From the NCBI GenBank assembly GCA_023052935.1, contig CM041295.1:19840880-19904879 (forward strand): a stretch of 64,000 nt of DNA. The letters are read 5' to 3'. The position numbers were made by a program, and so were the translations under genes. The stretch is from Piezodorus guildinii. Its lineage: Eukaryota; Arthropoda; Insecta; Hemiptera; Pentatomidae. The notes beneath the pieces are model-generated. The model did no database searches. It saw nothing but the letters and a program-made list of their open reading frames with translations, and was not told the origin of the DNA. Of the stretch, positions 22,893-34,485 are shown piece by piece. Each line of letters opens with the position of its first letter. Position 1 is the stretch's first letter.

Positions 22893-23424
22893 AAACTTCA
22901 CCTAAAATTATCTACACCTAAATTAAAAAGTAGTGAGTTACTCAGCTTAGTCCAAAGAGCCAAGTTCATAATGGAAGAAAACCAAAATTTGCTTGAAAAT
23001 CAGTTAGGCAAATGGAGGCTAGTGAGTGGAACTTGTCGGAAATGAAAATAATGAAATGCAGGAAAGAAAAGTTGGGCTTGTGTTCCGTTTATTAAGACTT
23101 GCTTTGATCGATGAAATAAATATTCCACCAAACTCCCAGTATTATCTATGGGATGAATGAGCATTTATATCATAATCCAACATAGGCATTTATCATCCTT
23201 AATAGATTCCAAGAGACTATGTCTAGGCTTACTCGTAAGACGATCGCACCATTCGCACGCCTAATTTGCGTTAGCCACTTGGTCACATACTTTGTATATT
23301 TCATATGTTAGCTAGGAACTGTTTTTCATAATCTATTATTACCTAAGTAAGTAATTGTTTTAACGAAGCTCGTTAACATTGTTTTAAATGTTTCAAAATA
23401 TCAATCTTTGTTTCATCGAAAATG
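22893..23424. other. Unassigned spacer
   Basis: Nothing recognised; a frame at 22848-23045 has no motif. Confidence 0.4.
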
Positions 23425-23566
23425 TTAGATAATCCTCCTAGGCGTCCGAAAAAAAGATAGTCCCTAGACCTTCCAAGGCTGCCAATGGGTAGTTTCCCTA
23501 CATTATTATCATTTCTAAGTTGAATATTATCTCACGTTTACTAGGTTTATTGAATTATAAAGTTGT
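23425..23566 (+). mobile_element. Jockey-clade LINE, 3' terminal fragment
   Basis: AATCCTCCTAGGCGTCCGAA corresponds to the NPPRRPK end of the Jockey ORF2. CCAATGGGTAGTTTCCCTAC and AAAGTTGTAAATTTAA follow, as at the ends of the other Jockey copies. Confidence 0.6.
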
Positions 23567-23574
23567 AAATTTAA

Positions 23575-23889
23575 GGAGCGGCGTGGTATAATGGATAGAG
23601 CACTAGTCCTACTGTCCTCCGGGTCCTGGGTTCGAATCCCGGTTATGATAGAATATTATTCATTCTGCTAATTTAGCCAGGGGGTGGACCTTAGGGTTTA
23701 GAGACCCTCCTGTGGCAGGAGCCAGCCTCATTAAAGTGGGAACCCAAATTGGGGAAAAAATCTGGCGGAGGAGCGTGATCAAGGCCTAATCACTTCATTG
23801 CACGGCCGTTGGCCTAGAAACAGTACGAATCTCTATATGCACTGATCCAAAGAACCTTCATAGGTTGTAGAAGTATTTTTTTAGAATTA
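23575..23889 (+). mobile_element. SINE type 1, tRNA-headed, full length
   Basis: Flanked by TAAATTTAA (23566-23574, 23890-23898). Head GGAGCGGCGTGGTATAATGG with A box in ATGGATAGAGCACTAG and B box GGTTCGAATCCC, then a conserved body (GGCCGTTGGCCTAGAAACAG) and a tail. Copies at 34020-34267, 57365-57640 and 60656-60946 share this body. Not a tRNA gene: the 3' half is unrelated to tRNA. Confidence 0.8.
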
Positions 23890-24118
23890 TAAATTTAAAT
23901 AAATATATATTTAAAAAAAACAACACACCTTTTCAATATTAGGAAGAAAAAAAAATTCAATATTGTTTCATTAAAATAACCGTTTCTCAGATTTCGGTCT
24001 AACTTGCTATGGAAATTTTATAGGGATCAAATGATTCATTATTCAATTGCATAAATAGGCTTTTATATTGCTGATTTAATTAATTACTGGAGCCTGAAAC
24101 AGAGTTAAAGCAGTTTTC

Positions 24119-24440
24119 TTGTCAACGGCGTATTCCGCGGAGGGGAGTTGTACTGGGAACTTGTTGCTTGGCCCGGGGGCAACTTTAAAGGGACTTGTTG
24201 CAGCAAGTTTTTACAGCTGTCGTGGCGCTCGGGGCTCTAGCGGAATTCCCTTCTCCTCCCGCCTGCCCATCTCTCCACTGGGATTGGAGTCATTGATAGC
24301 ACAGCAGGTTAACGTTATCATTGTGAACAAGACCCAAAACACGATTTTATTCTATCAATTAAAACTTAAAAAGAAAAAAAATTCTTTTTCGGACAGAGAA
24401 CGGAACTAAACACTTTGCGCTCGAGCGGTGCCTCTCAGGC
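24119..24440. other. Isolated GC-rich block, unknown
   Basis: An abrupt island of high GC in AT-rich DNA (for example GCCCGGGGGCAACTTTAAAG, GTCGTGGCGCTCGGGGCTC). A plus-strand frame spans most of it but has no ATG start and no motif I know. CAG|GTTAACG at 24306-24315 looks like a splice donor. It could be an exon, an old retro-copy or an unknown repeat. Confidence 0.3.
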
Positions 24441-24799
24441 GCTGTCGAAGTAGTGATGGGTCCGTTTGTATCAAGCAGATGCTTTGTGATACTAAAAAGT
24501 ATCTGATACAAATGTATTAAGTACATAGGCAGTTTTTACTGACCTTGAGCTCGTATCTAATACACCACTAGATACTACAACTGACAAGGAGAGGATCCCA
24601 AAGGTCTAACCGATTTTGATGATTTTTTTTTGGTCAAACTAGACATTAAACCATTAGACTCTGCAAAATATTGAGGGACAGCGCTCTTGAAAAAATCGAA
24701 AAGTCTACGCGCGAAAAACACATTATATTTAATATCTCTGTTTTTAAAAAGGTGGAAAAATAAATTTAGTGCCAAAATTACTTTTTTTAAATCGAAATA

Positions 24800-25370
24800 A
24801 TTTTTTTTTTAACATAATTTATTGAAATTTACAACTGTACTAAAAAAATACATCAAGTAAATATGATATAAGAAAAATGACATGAAAAAGACTTGTAGAA
24901 GAACTACCCAATGGTAGCACTCCTGTAACTATTCTAAACTACAAAGTCTCGGGGCCATCTCTTTTTCAGACGCCTCGGAGGATCGTCGGGAATTGAAGAG
25001 GAAGAAATTATTTCAACTAGAGGATAAGGGTGGGAATGGAGTTTGTCATGAAAGAAATGGTATCTAAATCGGGCCAAATCAGCAACATACCGAATATTAA
25101 GGTCTTTGTGGATCAGTTTATTAGTTACAAAATAAGGAGCATTGAGGATTTTACGAACTATTTTGGATTGTAGAGATTGGATACGGGAAGAATTTGATGG
25201 TTTAGTAGAGCCCCAAAGCTCTACTCCGTAAGTCCATATAGGCCGTATGATAGTCATTTAGATGAGCCTTTTGAAGATTAGAACGTTTGTCTAGTGGGTG
25301 TTGAAGTAGTCGAAAACGTCGTTTAGTTTCTTGTCGTTTCAGTCTTGTATGAGGGTTCCATGTAAGGCTG
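24800..25370 (-). mobile_element. Jockey-clade LINE, 5'-truncated
   Basis: Flanked by CGAAATA (24793-24799, 25371-25377). The minus-strand frame at 24934-25257 reads IIRPIWTYGVELWGSTKPSN, RIQSLQSKIVRKILNAPYF, TNKLIHKDLN and DDPPRRLKKRWPRDFV, the C-terminal RT region. Poly(A) tail at 24800-24810 (T on plus). Confidence 0.85.
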
Positions 25371-25379
25371 CGAAATATT

Positions 25380-26349
25380 TTTTTAAAAAAAATAATCCAT
25401 TGCTTTATTTATGTTTTATGCTTGGTAATATCCTTACAAGTATAAATAATCTCGTACATAAAACAACAAAACAGAACATTTAATAAGGTTTCATAAAAAC
25501 TGTGTTTAGAGTAAGATTCCTTTTTAGAAGTGAGAAACACAGTTTTTAAGAGACATTATTAATAGTACTGTTTTGACGAGAATATTTATATTTAGTGGCT
25601 TATTTTTGTTTATATTATTTCGCTTTGAAATAGAGCAATTTTCATACCAAACTTATTTTTCTACCTTCACAAGAACCAGAGATATTTAATAAATCATGTA
25701 TTTCATGCGCTAACGATCAGATTTTTTTAAGCGACTCCAGGGGAGCGTTGGTCTTTAATATTTTGCATAGTCTATAGTTCAATAAAGATTACTTATTACT
25801 GTGGCACTTGCACCCTCCAGCCAAATATGCATCTTGGAGATTGCTTTACAAAATATCATACAAGGAGAAAATATAGAATTTGATATTAACAAATTTAAAT
25901 TTACCTTATGCAGTGACAAAATTATTTTAATTCAATTTATTATTTATTTTTTAATTTAATAACAACAACAAATTAGATTGAAAAATAATATGTACCTCCA
26001 ATACAGTAAGTTTAATTGGTGATGGGGAATAAAATAACTTAAAAAAATGAAATACATCCTTTTTGATAGTTTAACTAGTAAACTAGCGTACATATTATAA
26101 TATAATATAATAATATACAATTGAAATATTTAACTAAATTTCCTAAAATTTTATAAAAAAAAAAAAATAAATAAAAAAAGATGCATGATTTATTTTTTTT
26201 AAATATTAAAATTAAAGCTATCCTTTGTGATGGGTATCCTTATTTAAAAATGTCCCGTTCTCTGAATACTAGAATATACATTATTATTATTGAATAAAAA
26301 ATAACTTTTTAAAAAGTGTAAAGTAACTATAAAAATGAAGAATATTTAG
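25380..26349. other. AT-rich spacer
   Basis: Nothing recognised beyond poly(A) and short AT repeats. Confidence 0.4.
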
Positions 26350-26360
26350 AATTTACACTT

Positions 26361-26927
26361 TATTATTTATTTATTTATAGTAATTTAAAACTGTATTAAA
26401 GAACACAATAAGTAAATATGAAGAATGAAGAAAAAAGTCATGAAAATGTCTTGAGAAAGAACTACCCAGTGGTAGCACATCACTAACTATTTTATCTCAG
26501 TAGGTCCCGAGCCCAACTTCTTTTCAGTCGCCTTAGAGGATTATCAGGGATATCTAAGGAAGATGAATTACGGACAAGTGGATTTGTATAGGCAGGGAGT
26601 TTAGAATGAAAAGAGGAGTATCCATCACGGGCTATGTCTGCAACAAATGGGATGTTAAGGTCATTATGAATGAGTTGATCTGTAACAAAATAAGGGGCAT
26701 TCAGGATTTTGCAAAGGATTTTTGATTGTAAGGACAGGATGCGGGAGGAATTAGATGGTTTCGTAGAGCCCCAAAGCTCGATTCAACATGTCCAAATAGG
26801 TCTGATAATAGTGATGTAAATGAGTCTTTTGTAATATACTGGAAGTTTTGAACGTTTGTCTAGTAAGTGTTGTAGTAATCGATATCTTCGAGCAGTTTCT
26901 TGTCGTTTCAGTCTTGTGTGAGGATAT
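26361..26927 (-). mobile_element. Jockey-clade LINE, 5'-truncated, decayed
   Basis: Perfect 11-bp duplication AATTTACACTT (26350-26360, 26928-26938). Same segment of the Jockey ORF2 C-terminus as 24800-25370, and 5'-truncated at almost the same point, but with more stops. The 3' UTR CAGTTTTAAATTACTATAAA is recognisable. Confidence 0.75.
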
Positions 26928-26938
26928 AATTTACACTT

Positions 26939-28364
26939 AAAAATAGATTTATACAAACAAATAAAACATTAGGAATGGTTATGCAATATTTAAAATAAAT
27001 TACCCAACAGGACGTTACAATATAGCTGAGCTTCTTTCTTGAAGTTCACTATCCGCCTTGTTCTTTAAAACAAGCAGATTTCAAAACGAAAATAAAACAA
27101 CCGACGCTAAAGTAACAGCAATAATTTAAAAATTAACGCTAAAATAACCTCATTATAAACCTACAAAATATGTATTAAACTCTAGAAATAGGTCCGATCC
27201 GCATGACATTCAATATAATACTGATCTTAGAGCTAGAGGTAAGGCAGTAAAGATAAGAAAAAAACAAGTCATAACTTGATCATAAAGAATCCTCGATTCT
27301 GATTGGCCCAACCTCTGACCCTAAGTAAACAAACTGTTAATATTCATTCCAATGCCATTCCAAAAACATCTGTGTGTGATGTACCATCAAGTATTTATAT
27401 GCAAGTTGATCAAACTATATTTAAAAATGTTATTTTTTAACAAAAAAGGACAGTTTTTTATTTCTTGTGCTACAACATTAAGTGAATTAGATGCATTTAT
27501 TAAATAAAAATCAAAGATAAAATTTAAGATGGGCAATAAACACTTGTTAAACATGTTTTATAAAATATTTTAGTTAATAAATTAATTTGCTTAAAATTAT
27601 ATCATATTAAAGGAAATTATAAAGTACGCTGTGTTATTTAAGCAACCTGATGTATTTGAGCAGCATTGCTAAACAAATAAAGCATTTCTCTCTCCTTTTC
27701 TAAATTAATTTTTATCATAAAATAAGTTTACAGTGGTAATTTTTTAATATATATTATGGGAATCAGCAAAATCTAATATTTTATTTTACTTACTTCAGTT
27801 TAATACATGTAAAAGCTAATACAATTAATTTCATCTCTGCAATATTTGTTTTAAAGGTCAAAGTAAATCGTATTGTAATTTCAAAAGTTAAACCACTAAT
27901 AAAAAAAAGTAATTTATAAGGATATTGTGTAGCAAATCTACAAAAATGGTTATCGCAAATTATAGACGAAATGCCGTATTTAATTTAAAAATAATCATAT
28001 ATAAAAAAAAAAATATTAGAATAACTTCTTCTTCTATTGCTATAATGACCTTATAAATTTGTCAAGACAATAGAATATAATATATTCAAAACTAATTGAG
28101 TTTATTAAAATAGAAATGTTATAAATAGATAGGAAGGGGAAATATGTAGACTAAAAAAGAATGACTAATTTACAGAAACATAAGAAAATGTAAAATTAAT
28201 TAATAATATCATATTTATGGACATTCTTATATATTAAATAATTTTTAATAATTGATAATTTGAATAAAACAGAATTAAAATATAAATAATGAAAGTAAAT
28301 AAAAATTAATATGCATTACATTAAGAGAAATTGGATATCGAACAATAGTGTCCTAAATATCGTT
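26939..28364. other. AT-rich spacer
   Basis: No gene or known repeat. The last 60 bases (28305-28364) are shared with the diverged copy at 31755. Confidence 0.4.
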
Positions 28365-29504
28365 TGACGAATTAACATATTGTTAAAGAAAAGTAATATA
28401 TTAATTCGTTTTATTTGTTTCAATTTGGAGAATATAAATAATCTGTTTAGACCACATTTATACAATATTTACAGATAACAATGTGAGGCAATATTACATA
28501 AAACGATAAATAAATATTACTAACCAATTTTTTTGTAAAGTAAAAAAAAAAACACTACTCCTTTAAAATATAAATGACTTTAAATATATGAAAGTATCTT
28601 TGTGATAAAATACCATTTTTTAAACTAACATTTGCAAAAATTAGAATATTCGGAATTCGTTCGTTTTATTAAATTAAACTCAGAAATCCTGGTAACGTTA
28701 ATAGACTATAAAAATTTCTAAATCTCTGATGTAAAAAAAAAAAAAAAAAAAAGGAAAAAAAGTGAGCTAATTTTGAGTTTCGTAAAAATTAAATATATGT
28801 TGATTTCTTAGTTTAACTTTTTACGACGATATTTTATATTTTATAATTATATTATTTCTAAAGACTAAACAACACAACGCTGATAAAATATATTTTAAGT
28901 TTAGCGGAGTTAAAAAGAACCGATCCGCACTGAATGACGAATTAACATATTGTTAAAGAAAAGTAATATATTAATTCGTTTTATTTGTTTCAATTTGGAG
29001 AATATAAATAATCTGTTTAGACCACATTTATACAATATTTACAGATAACAATGTGAGGCAATATTACATAAAACGATAAATAAATATTACTAACCAATTT
29101 TTTTGTAAAGTAAAAAAAAAAACACAACTCCTTTAAAATATAAATGACTTTAAATATATGAAAGTATCTTTGTGATAAAATACCATTTTTTAAACTAACA
29201 TTTGCAAAAATTAGAATATTCGGAATTCGTTCGTTTTATTAAATTAAACTCAGAAATCCTGGTAACGTTAATAGACTATAAAAATTTCTAAATCTCTGAT
29301 GTAAAAAAAAAAAAAAAAAGGAAAAAAAGTGAGCTAATTTTGAGTTTCGTAAAAATTAAATATATGTTGATTTCTTAGTTTAACTTTTTACGACGATATT
29401 TTATATTTTATAATTATATTATTTCTAAAGACTAAACAACACTTAACGCTGATAAAATATATTTTAAGTTTAGCGGAGTTAAAAAGAACCGATCCGCACT
29501 GAAT
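28365..29504. repeat. 570-bp tandem duplication
   Basis: Two head-to-tail units, 28365-28934 and 28935-29504, each starting TGACGAATTAACATATTG and ending ACCGATCCGCACTGAA. They differ only by a poly(A) length change, one A/T change near 29124 and a two-base indel near 29443. No open frame. Either a recent duplication or an assembly artefact. Confidence 0.9.
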
Positions 29505-29508
29505 GACG

Positions 29509-30018
29509 TAATAAACTAAACTGAAGATTGAAAAAGAACTGTCCATGTGATTCTGCCACGTGTAAACATTCTATAATTCGATTGGGAGCAATGAGGATAT
29601 TTAATTAAGAGAAGATGCTAAAGCCATGTCCTCATTTCCAATCATTTCTGCGGTATGTTTTAACATCATTATATCAATTCAACACACATCAATCAAAACA
29701 AAAGCCAACTAATTAAATAATATTTCTTTGTTAATAGTAGATCTCCTCTTATATGTAAAACGTTTCTACGTAAGCTACTGTGTAATGTTTCTCGGTAGTA
29801 AAAAAAAAGCGCTTACCGATCTATACCTTATAAGGACTTATTTGTAAACAAATTAAATATTTTTCCTATGACTATGAGTCTGCTTCATAATTGCAATTAT
29901 TTAGCAGTAAAATGATAAAACAATTTTTATGTGATTGTGAAATAGAGATTATTTTAACAACAATTGACAAAATAATTCGTATATAGGTGCTACGTATAAA
30001 TAATAGTGCATGATTGAA
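29509..30018. other. AT-rich spacer
   Basis: Nothing recognised. Confidence 0.4.
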
Positions 30019-30648
30019 TTTCGTTGTTTCAAATGAAATGTCCGTTTTTATAGTTTCTGAAATACATAAAGGATTTTGGAGGTCTCTGTTGTTTTCTTCC
30101 GAATGTTTACATATTTAAAGTAAACAGTTACTAATCCTCTACTTTTGTATTATAAACATTAGCTTCCCAATCAATTACCTACTTTTTAGCATAGTCGGCA
30201 AGTTTTCAGCTGTGGATACCGACTTGGAAAACTTGCCCCGAGGAAGACCTCCGTCCGTGATAGACAACGATATCCTCAAACACACAGTAGAAGGAAACCC
30301 CTAACAAACAGTTAAAGGACTCTCAGCACAACTAATTGCAAATGCATCTACCGTTTCCAAACATTTAAAGTGTATTGGGAAAGTAAAAAAGCTCGATACA
30401 TGGGTACCTCATGATCTCACTGAGCGGCATGTTTCAAAACATACCGTGCAAAAATTGAAAGAACTTTTTGTTTCACTTTAAAGCTCAGAGTTTTTCAGTT
30501 CGGGGATATAAAAAAGTTGGTGTCACGTTGGGAAAAATGTGTAGAAAAAGAAGGTAAATACATGGAATAAAATTATCTTGTTTTCATATCGTATTTTTAA
30601 TAAAATTCCTTTACCTTGAAAATGGACATTTCATGTGACACAACCCAA
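30019..30648 (+). mobile_element. Deleted mariner, copy E
   Basis: Right TIR intact, left TIR slightly worn; 630 bp. Two further deletions beyond the family one: the first about 38 codons are gone (the sequence jumps to CGGCAAGTTTTCAGCTG), and so is GYEVLPHPPYSPDL...FSDF, so even the third catalytic aspartate is lost. Like copy D it carries the 11-base-shorter junction, GAGCGGCATGTTTCAAAAC. Confidence 0.8.
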
Positions 30649-30694
30649 TATGACCAATATTATGATATAATATGGAAATATATATGATTTTTTA

Positions 30695-30760
30695 ATAATC
30701 TGAAGATGAGGCATAGCATAGAAAGCACCTCGAATCGTTGTTCTAATCAAGTTTTATTTA
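30695..30760 (+). ncRNA. Hammerhead-like motif (eta), decayed
   Basis: CTGAAGA (30700-30706), T, GAGG...CCTC (30708-30711 with 30728-30731), GAATCGTT. The core base after GAA is T instead of A. It lies just outside mariner copy E; no inverted arms are seen. Confidence 0.35.
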
Positions 30761-31206
30761 TGTTATAATAAATAAAAATATAAAGAAAGAGAAGATATTG
30801 TTCCAACTACTATATTCATAATTATATTTACTCTTCTATAATAATAATTGATATTAAAATATTTTTCCGAATTATTTTATAGTATTTTTACAGTTTTCCT
30901 ACGCATTATCAATATACAAACGTAATAAATCATTTTAGGTTAAAAGAGGTGGGATAAGATTTACTATGTCCTTTACAAAAAAATACGATTGTCTTTCCAG
31001 GGAAAGCCAACCCTGGCTGGAATGAAATGAAGGAAGTAGAATGAAAGCCTGCCGTGAGATATAGGGCATGGCACAGCTGAGGTGGGATATATGGTAAGGA
31101 GAAGAAAAGGCCAGGCCAAGTGTGGGGAAGGAAATATGAAATCTTCAAAATACGTAGCTAACACTAACTATATGAAATGAAAAAGAAAAAAAAATATATA
31201 TATATA
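30761..31206. other. Unassigned spacer
   Basis: A purine-rich, less AT-rich patch lies at 30940-31150. No motif recognised on either strand. Confidence 0.35.
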
Positions 31207-31547
31207 TTGGGTTGTGTCACATGAAATGTCCGTTTTCAAGGTAAAGGATTTTTATTAAAAATACGATATGAAAACAAGATAATTTTATTCGAAGTATTTA
31301 CCTTCTTTTTCTACACATTTTTCCCAACGTGACAACTTTTTTATCCCCGAACTGAAAAACTCTGAGCTTTGAAGTGAAACGAAATCTGAAAACGCACTTT
31401 TAACTTGATCATCATTTTCAAAAAGTTTTCCTTTGACGGAGTTGTCTGAATTCCGGAACAGGTGGTTATCTGTTGGAGACAAGTCGGGAGAATATGGTGG
31501 GTGCGGAAGAACTTCGTAGCCCAGTTCTTTCAATTTTTGCACGGTAT
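31207..31547 (-). mobile_element. Deleted mariner, copy F (3' third only)
   Basis: The 3' TIR and C-terminal coding region are present (QKLKELGYEVLPHPPYSPDL, then EKCVEKEGKYFE). The copy stops at GCACGGTAT, where a hammerhead-like alpha repeat begins. No matching remainder is found on the far side. Confidence 0.8.
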
Positions 31548-31549
31548 AA

Positions 31550-31735
31550 AAATTGTAGTTTGTTCAGGGTGCAGTCAAAAGAACACACAATTAAGATATA
31601 AACTTAATAAACAGGTGCCGACGTTTATACCTAAATTATATACCTTCTTCAGGGCGTTTGAAGGAGAGCATCAGAAGAATGAATCATGTTTCATGAACCC
31701 TGAACTAACGTCCCTCACTTACTCACACCGTTAAC
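31550..31735 (-). mobile_element. Hammerhead-like repeat, alpha type, decayed
   Basis: On minus: GCC-CTGAAGA-A-GGTA, loop TATAATTTA, GGTA-TAAAC-GTC-GGC (31617-31655). Stem I bases GCC/GGC are intact, but stem II no longer pairs and the G of GAAAC is T. The plus-strand edge CAGGGTGCAGTCAAAAGAAC matches the alpha terminus. It adjoins the broken end of mariner F. Confidence 0.6.
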
Positions 31736-31749
31736 TATTCTCACTTCAC

Positions 31750-32160
31750 AATAAAAATTTAAATGCATTACATTAAAAGAAATTTGAAATTGAACAATAG
31801 TGCCTTTGATATTGGGTAACGAATTAATATATTATTAAAGGAAGGTAATATGAATAGTATTTGTATTGATAAGTTTTTTGTATTTCAAAAATATTGCCAT
31901 TTGTTTCGATAAGGAGCACAATAATAATCCTTTTAGACCACATTCATACAATATTTATAGATAAATGTGTGAGGTCAAATTAAATAAAAATGATAAATAA
32001 ATATATATCACTTACCAATGTTTTTGTAAAGTAAAAAAAAAAAAATATTACTCCTTCAAAACAGGTATGACCACAAATATATGAATGTATCTTTGTGATT
32101 AAATAACGTTTTTTTAACTAGCGTTTGTAAAAAGTGGAATATGAAATAATAAAAAATAAT
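31750..32160. repeat. Diverged relative of the 570-bp unit
   Basis: GCATTACATTAAAAGAAATT, TAACGAATTAATATATT, TTTTAGACCACATTCATACA and ATGTATCTTTGTGATTAAAT follow the same order as 28305-28650 with many differences. So the duplicated unit is itself part of an older dispersed repeat. Confidence 0.6.
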
Positions 32161-33294
32161 TAAAGAAAACTACAAAGAATGCATACACAATTTTAATCTC
32201 AAACTAAAAGAGAACAGAATGTTACATTCCTTGTTATCAACACTTTATCTTCAGTTCCCTGACTGGCCTATAGATGGCAGCATTGAACGTCTTGAAATCA
32301 GACAAAAAAGTAAAAATACATATAATGTTGGACTTTGGGAAATGAAATATTTCCTCTAAAAATCTCGAGTTATGTCATTCCATGAAAGCATTTCATGTTA
32401 TCTGATTCCAGTCAGACCTCATTTATTTCTGCATTCCGAAAATTAAGGGAAAAAGAATGGAAGGGTTGTCGGGCTCTAATTATGACAGTTGAGGGAAAAT
32501 GAGATTAAGGGAATAAAAAGACGGTTTTAAAAAACACAAAATATGAATAATTCATGAGGTTGATACCCAAAGCAAGGGTGACTGAGATGTCTCTGGCAGT
32601 CCATCAAAATCATTCTAATCCTAACGTCATAAATTATTTATGAGTTGTAAAATTTAAGCAATGGGTGGATGAACACGATACGATTTTGAAAGTACGATTG
32701 CAACCCGCAGTCTTTGTTTGCAAAATCGATTGTGTGAGCATTAAAACAATAACTATTCACTTAGTAGTCCATTAGTTTCCTACTCATATAATTTATTCTC
32801 AGCATCTGTTCTGCAAATTGGAGATAAAAATCAATGACCATTATAAAAACTTAACTATTTCATCTTGTTAGTATTGATACGAAAATAATAAAACTATGAT
32901 AACGAACTAAAGCAAAAAAGTGTAAACCTAATTTTTGAAGTGAAAACTTCTTTAGGCGCGTTATGCTGTTATTCGCAGGAAGAAAACCTGCAAAAATAGA
33001 TTATAGGTTACAGTCCGCATTACTAACATGCCGACGTCACATGCTCTGGACTGGCGCATGTGCAGCGGTCTGTGTATACGTGTCCACTAGAGATAGGACA
33101 TCGATGTAAATTTCCGTAAACGTTATCAATACCGGTGTAATATCAGCTCAAAAATATCGATATTTTTAATATCGTTAGTTCAGTATTCAAGTGAATTAAA
33201 ATCAGTTGCAAATGAAATTAATAAAGACATGTTAGATGAACTATGTCCTGAAACTTACATCTTACTGTATATAAAGTTGATATATTGAACATTT
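32161..33294. other. Unassigned spacer
   Basis: Low-AT spots near 33010-33080 hold no recognisable motif. No repeat shared with the window. Confidence 0.35.
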
Positions 33295-33985
33295 ATTTTT
33301 CATTTTGTTCATCACAATTATTTCCTAAGGATTGTTATTATTTCGTTTTATTTTATGTATATATTTATCTATTTTCTAAGTTACTTAGCTCACGGCTTCT
33401 ATCTAAAAACTTAAAGGTTAGAATTTATAAAAAATGAAACGTGGCCGCTTACATTGAAGGATGAACAACGGCTTAAGGTTTTCGAAAATAAGGTACTGCG
33501 TAAAATATTTGGTCCGAAGAGAGATGAGGGCACTGGGGAGTTTAGAAGGTTGCACAACGCGGAATTGCGGAACTTGTATCCTGTGAATATAATTGAGTTG
33601 ATAGCGTCGCGGAGACTCAAATGAGCGAGTAAAATTGTTGGGCTCGGTGAGGAACGGATTCCGAGAAAGTTGGTATTTGCTGATCCGACTGGTAGGCGTC
33701 CGAAAGGTAGACTGAAGCGTTGATGGGAGGATTCCGTTAAGGCTGATCTTGGGGGCTTGGGCTTGAACGGAGAACATTGGACGAGTCTGTGTAGACGGAA
33801 TATGGTGGTATCGGCATCGAACCTTCGGGTTCGGTAAGCCTATTATTATTATTATTATTATATATTTATCTATATTTGTAAATATTAGTTAATTATATTC
33901 ATTTAGTCTGTTGGCCCGACTTGTATATTATAAACTGTACAAATCTGTTATTTTTAAGGGAACTAGTCCCAGAATAAAAGTTACT
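33295..33985 (+). mobile_element. CR1-like LINE 3' UTR, split by LINE-2
   Basis: TTTCCTAAGGATTGTTATTA (left) and AACTGTACAAATCTGTTATT...GTCCCAGAATAAAAGT with a TTCTA tail (right) match the 3' UTR at 1400-1612. The LINE-2 copy lies between, flanked by TATATTTATCTAT. Confidence 0.65.
33373..33860 (+). mobile_element. LINE-2, 5'-truncated
   Basis: 13-bp duplication TATATTTATCTAT (33360-33372, 33861-33873). Coding trace from LLSSRLLSKNLKV through VLRKIFGPKRDEGTGEFRRL, NIIELIASRRLK with a stop at W, to ASNLRVR and an (ATT)n tail. An internal gap removes the KTIILPTVLY segment. Confidence 0.8.
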
Positions 33986-34019
33986 TTCTATTCTATTCTA
34001 TTATAATATCTTAATTAGT

Positions 34020-34267
34020 TTATCCTGTACTACTACAACCATTAAAGGTCTTAGGTTCAGCACGTACAGAGATCCGTATTGTTTCTCGCAATGAGGTGAT
34101 TATAGGTTATTTCTATAATTTTCGGTTACCCATTTTATTAAGGCTGAGTGTTACTCCAGAGTAGCTCCACGACTAAAATAACATATTTATTCTGCATCCG
34201 CCAGGGTTCGAACCCCGAGATCCGAACATTAGAATAGTGTTCTATCCGCTAGAGTGCGCCGTTCTCC
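34020..34267 (-). mobile_element. SINE type 1, inverted copy
   Basis: The minus strand begins GGAGAACGGCGCACTCTAGC with A box GCGGATAGAACACTA and B box GGTTCGAACCC, and ends near ACCTAAGACCTTTAATG, the 3' end shared with the other copies. Confidence 0.75.
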
Positions 34268-34485
34268 TTTAATCATTTACTTCTCTTATTTAATTATATT
34301 TATAAGTTCGATGAATATTCAACCAAAAGAACACTTTAGACAATGATGAGAAAATATATTTATAACTTATGTTCTATTGCACAAATATAGTTGCAAATTT
34401 CTTTAAATCAATGTAGAAATAAAACTTAAAAAACTGGAGAACGCAACACACAACTTTGGCTAACCTAACTTCTTAAAATGATGTT

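Noticed and set aside
22848..23045. Short plus-strand frame as a host exon
   Set aside because: It starts inside the arm of the inverted-repeat element and has no motif or splice support.
23575..23650. tRNA gene candidate (A and B boxes)
   Set aside because: The tRNA-like head is joined to a long body shared by four dispersed copies with a target duplication; it is a SINE, not a tRNA gene. The same applies at 15049, 18361 (minus), 34267 (minus) and 60656.
24445..24580. hAT terminus (AGTGATGGGTCC with GTATC-type subterminal repeats)
   Set aside because: Only one end, no 8-bp duplication found; suggestive but unsupported.
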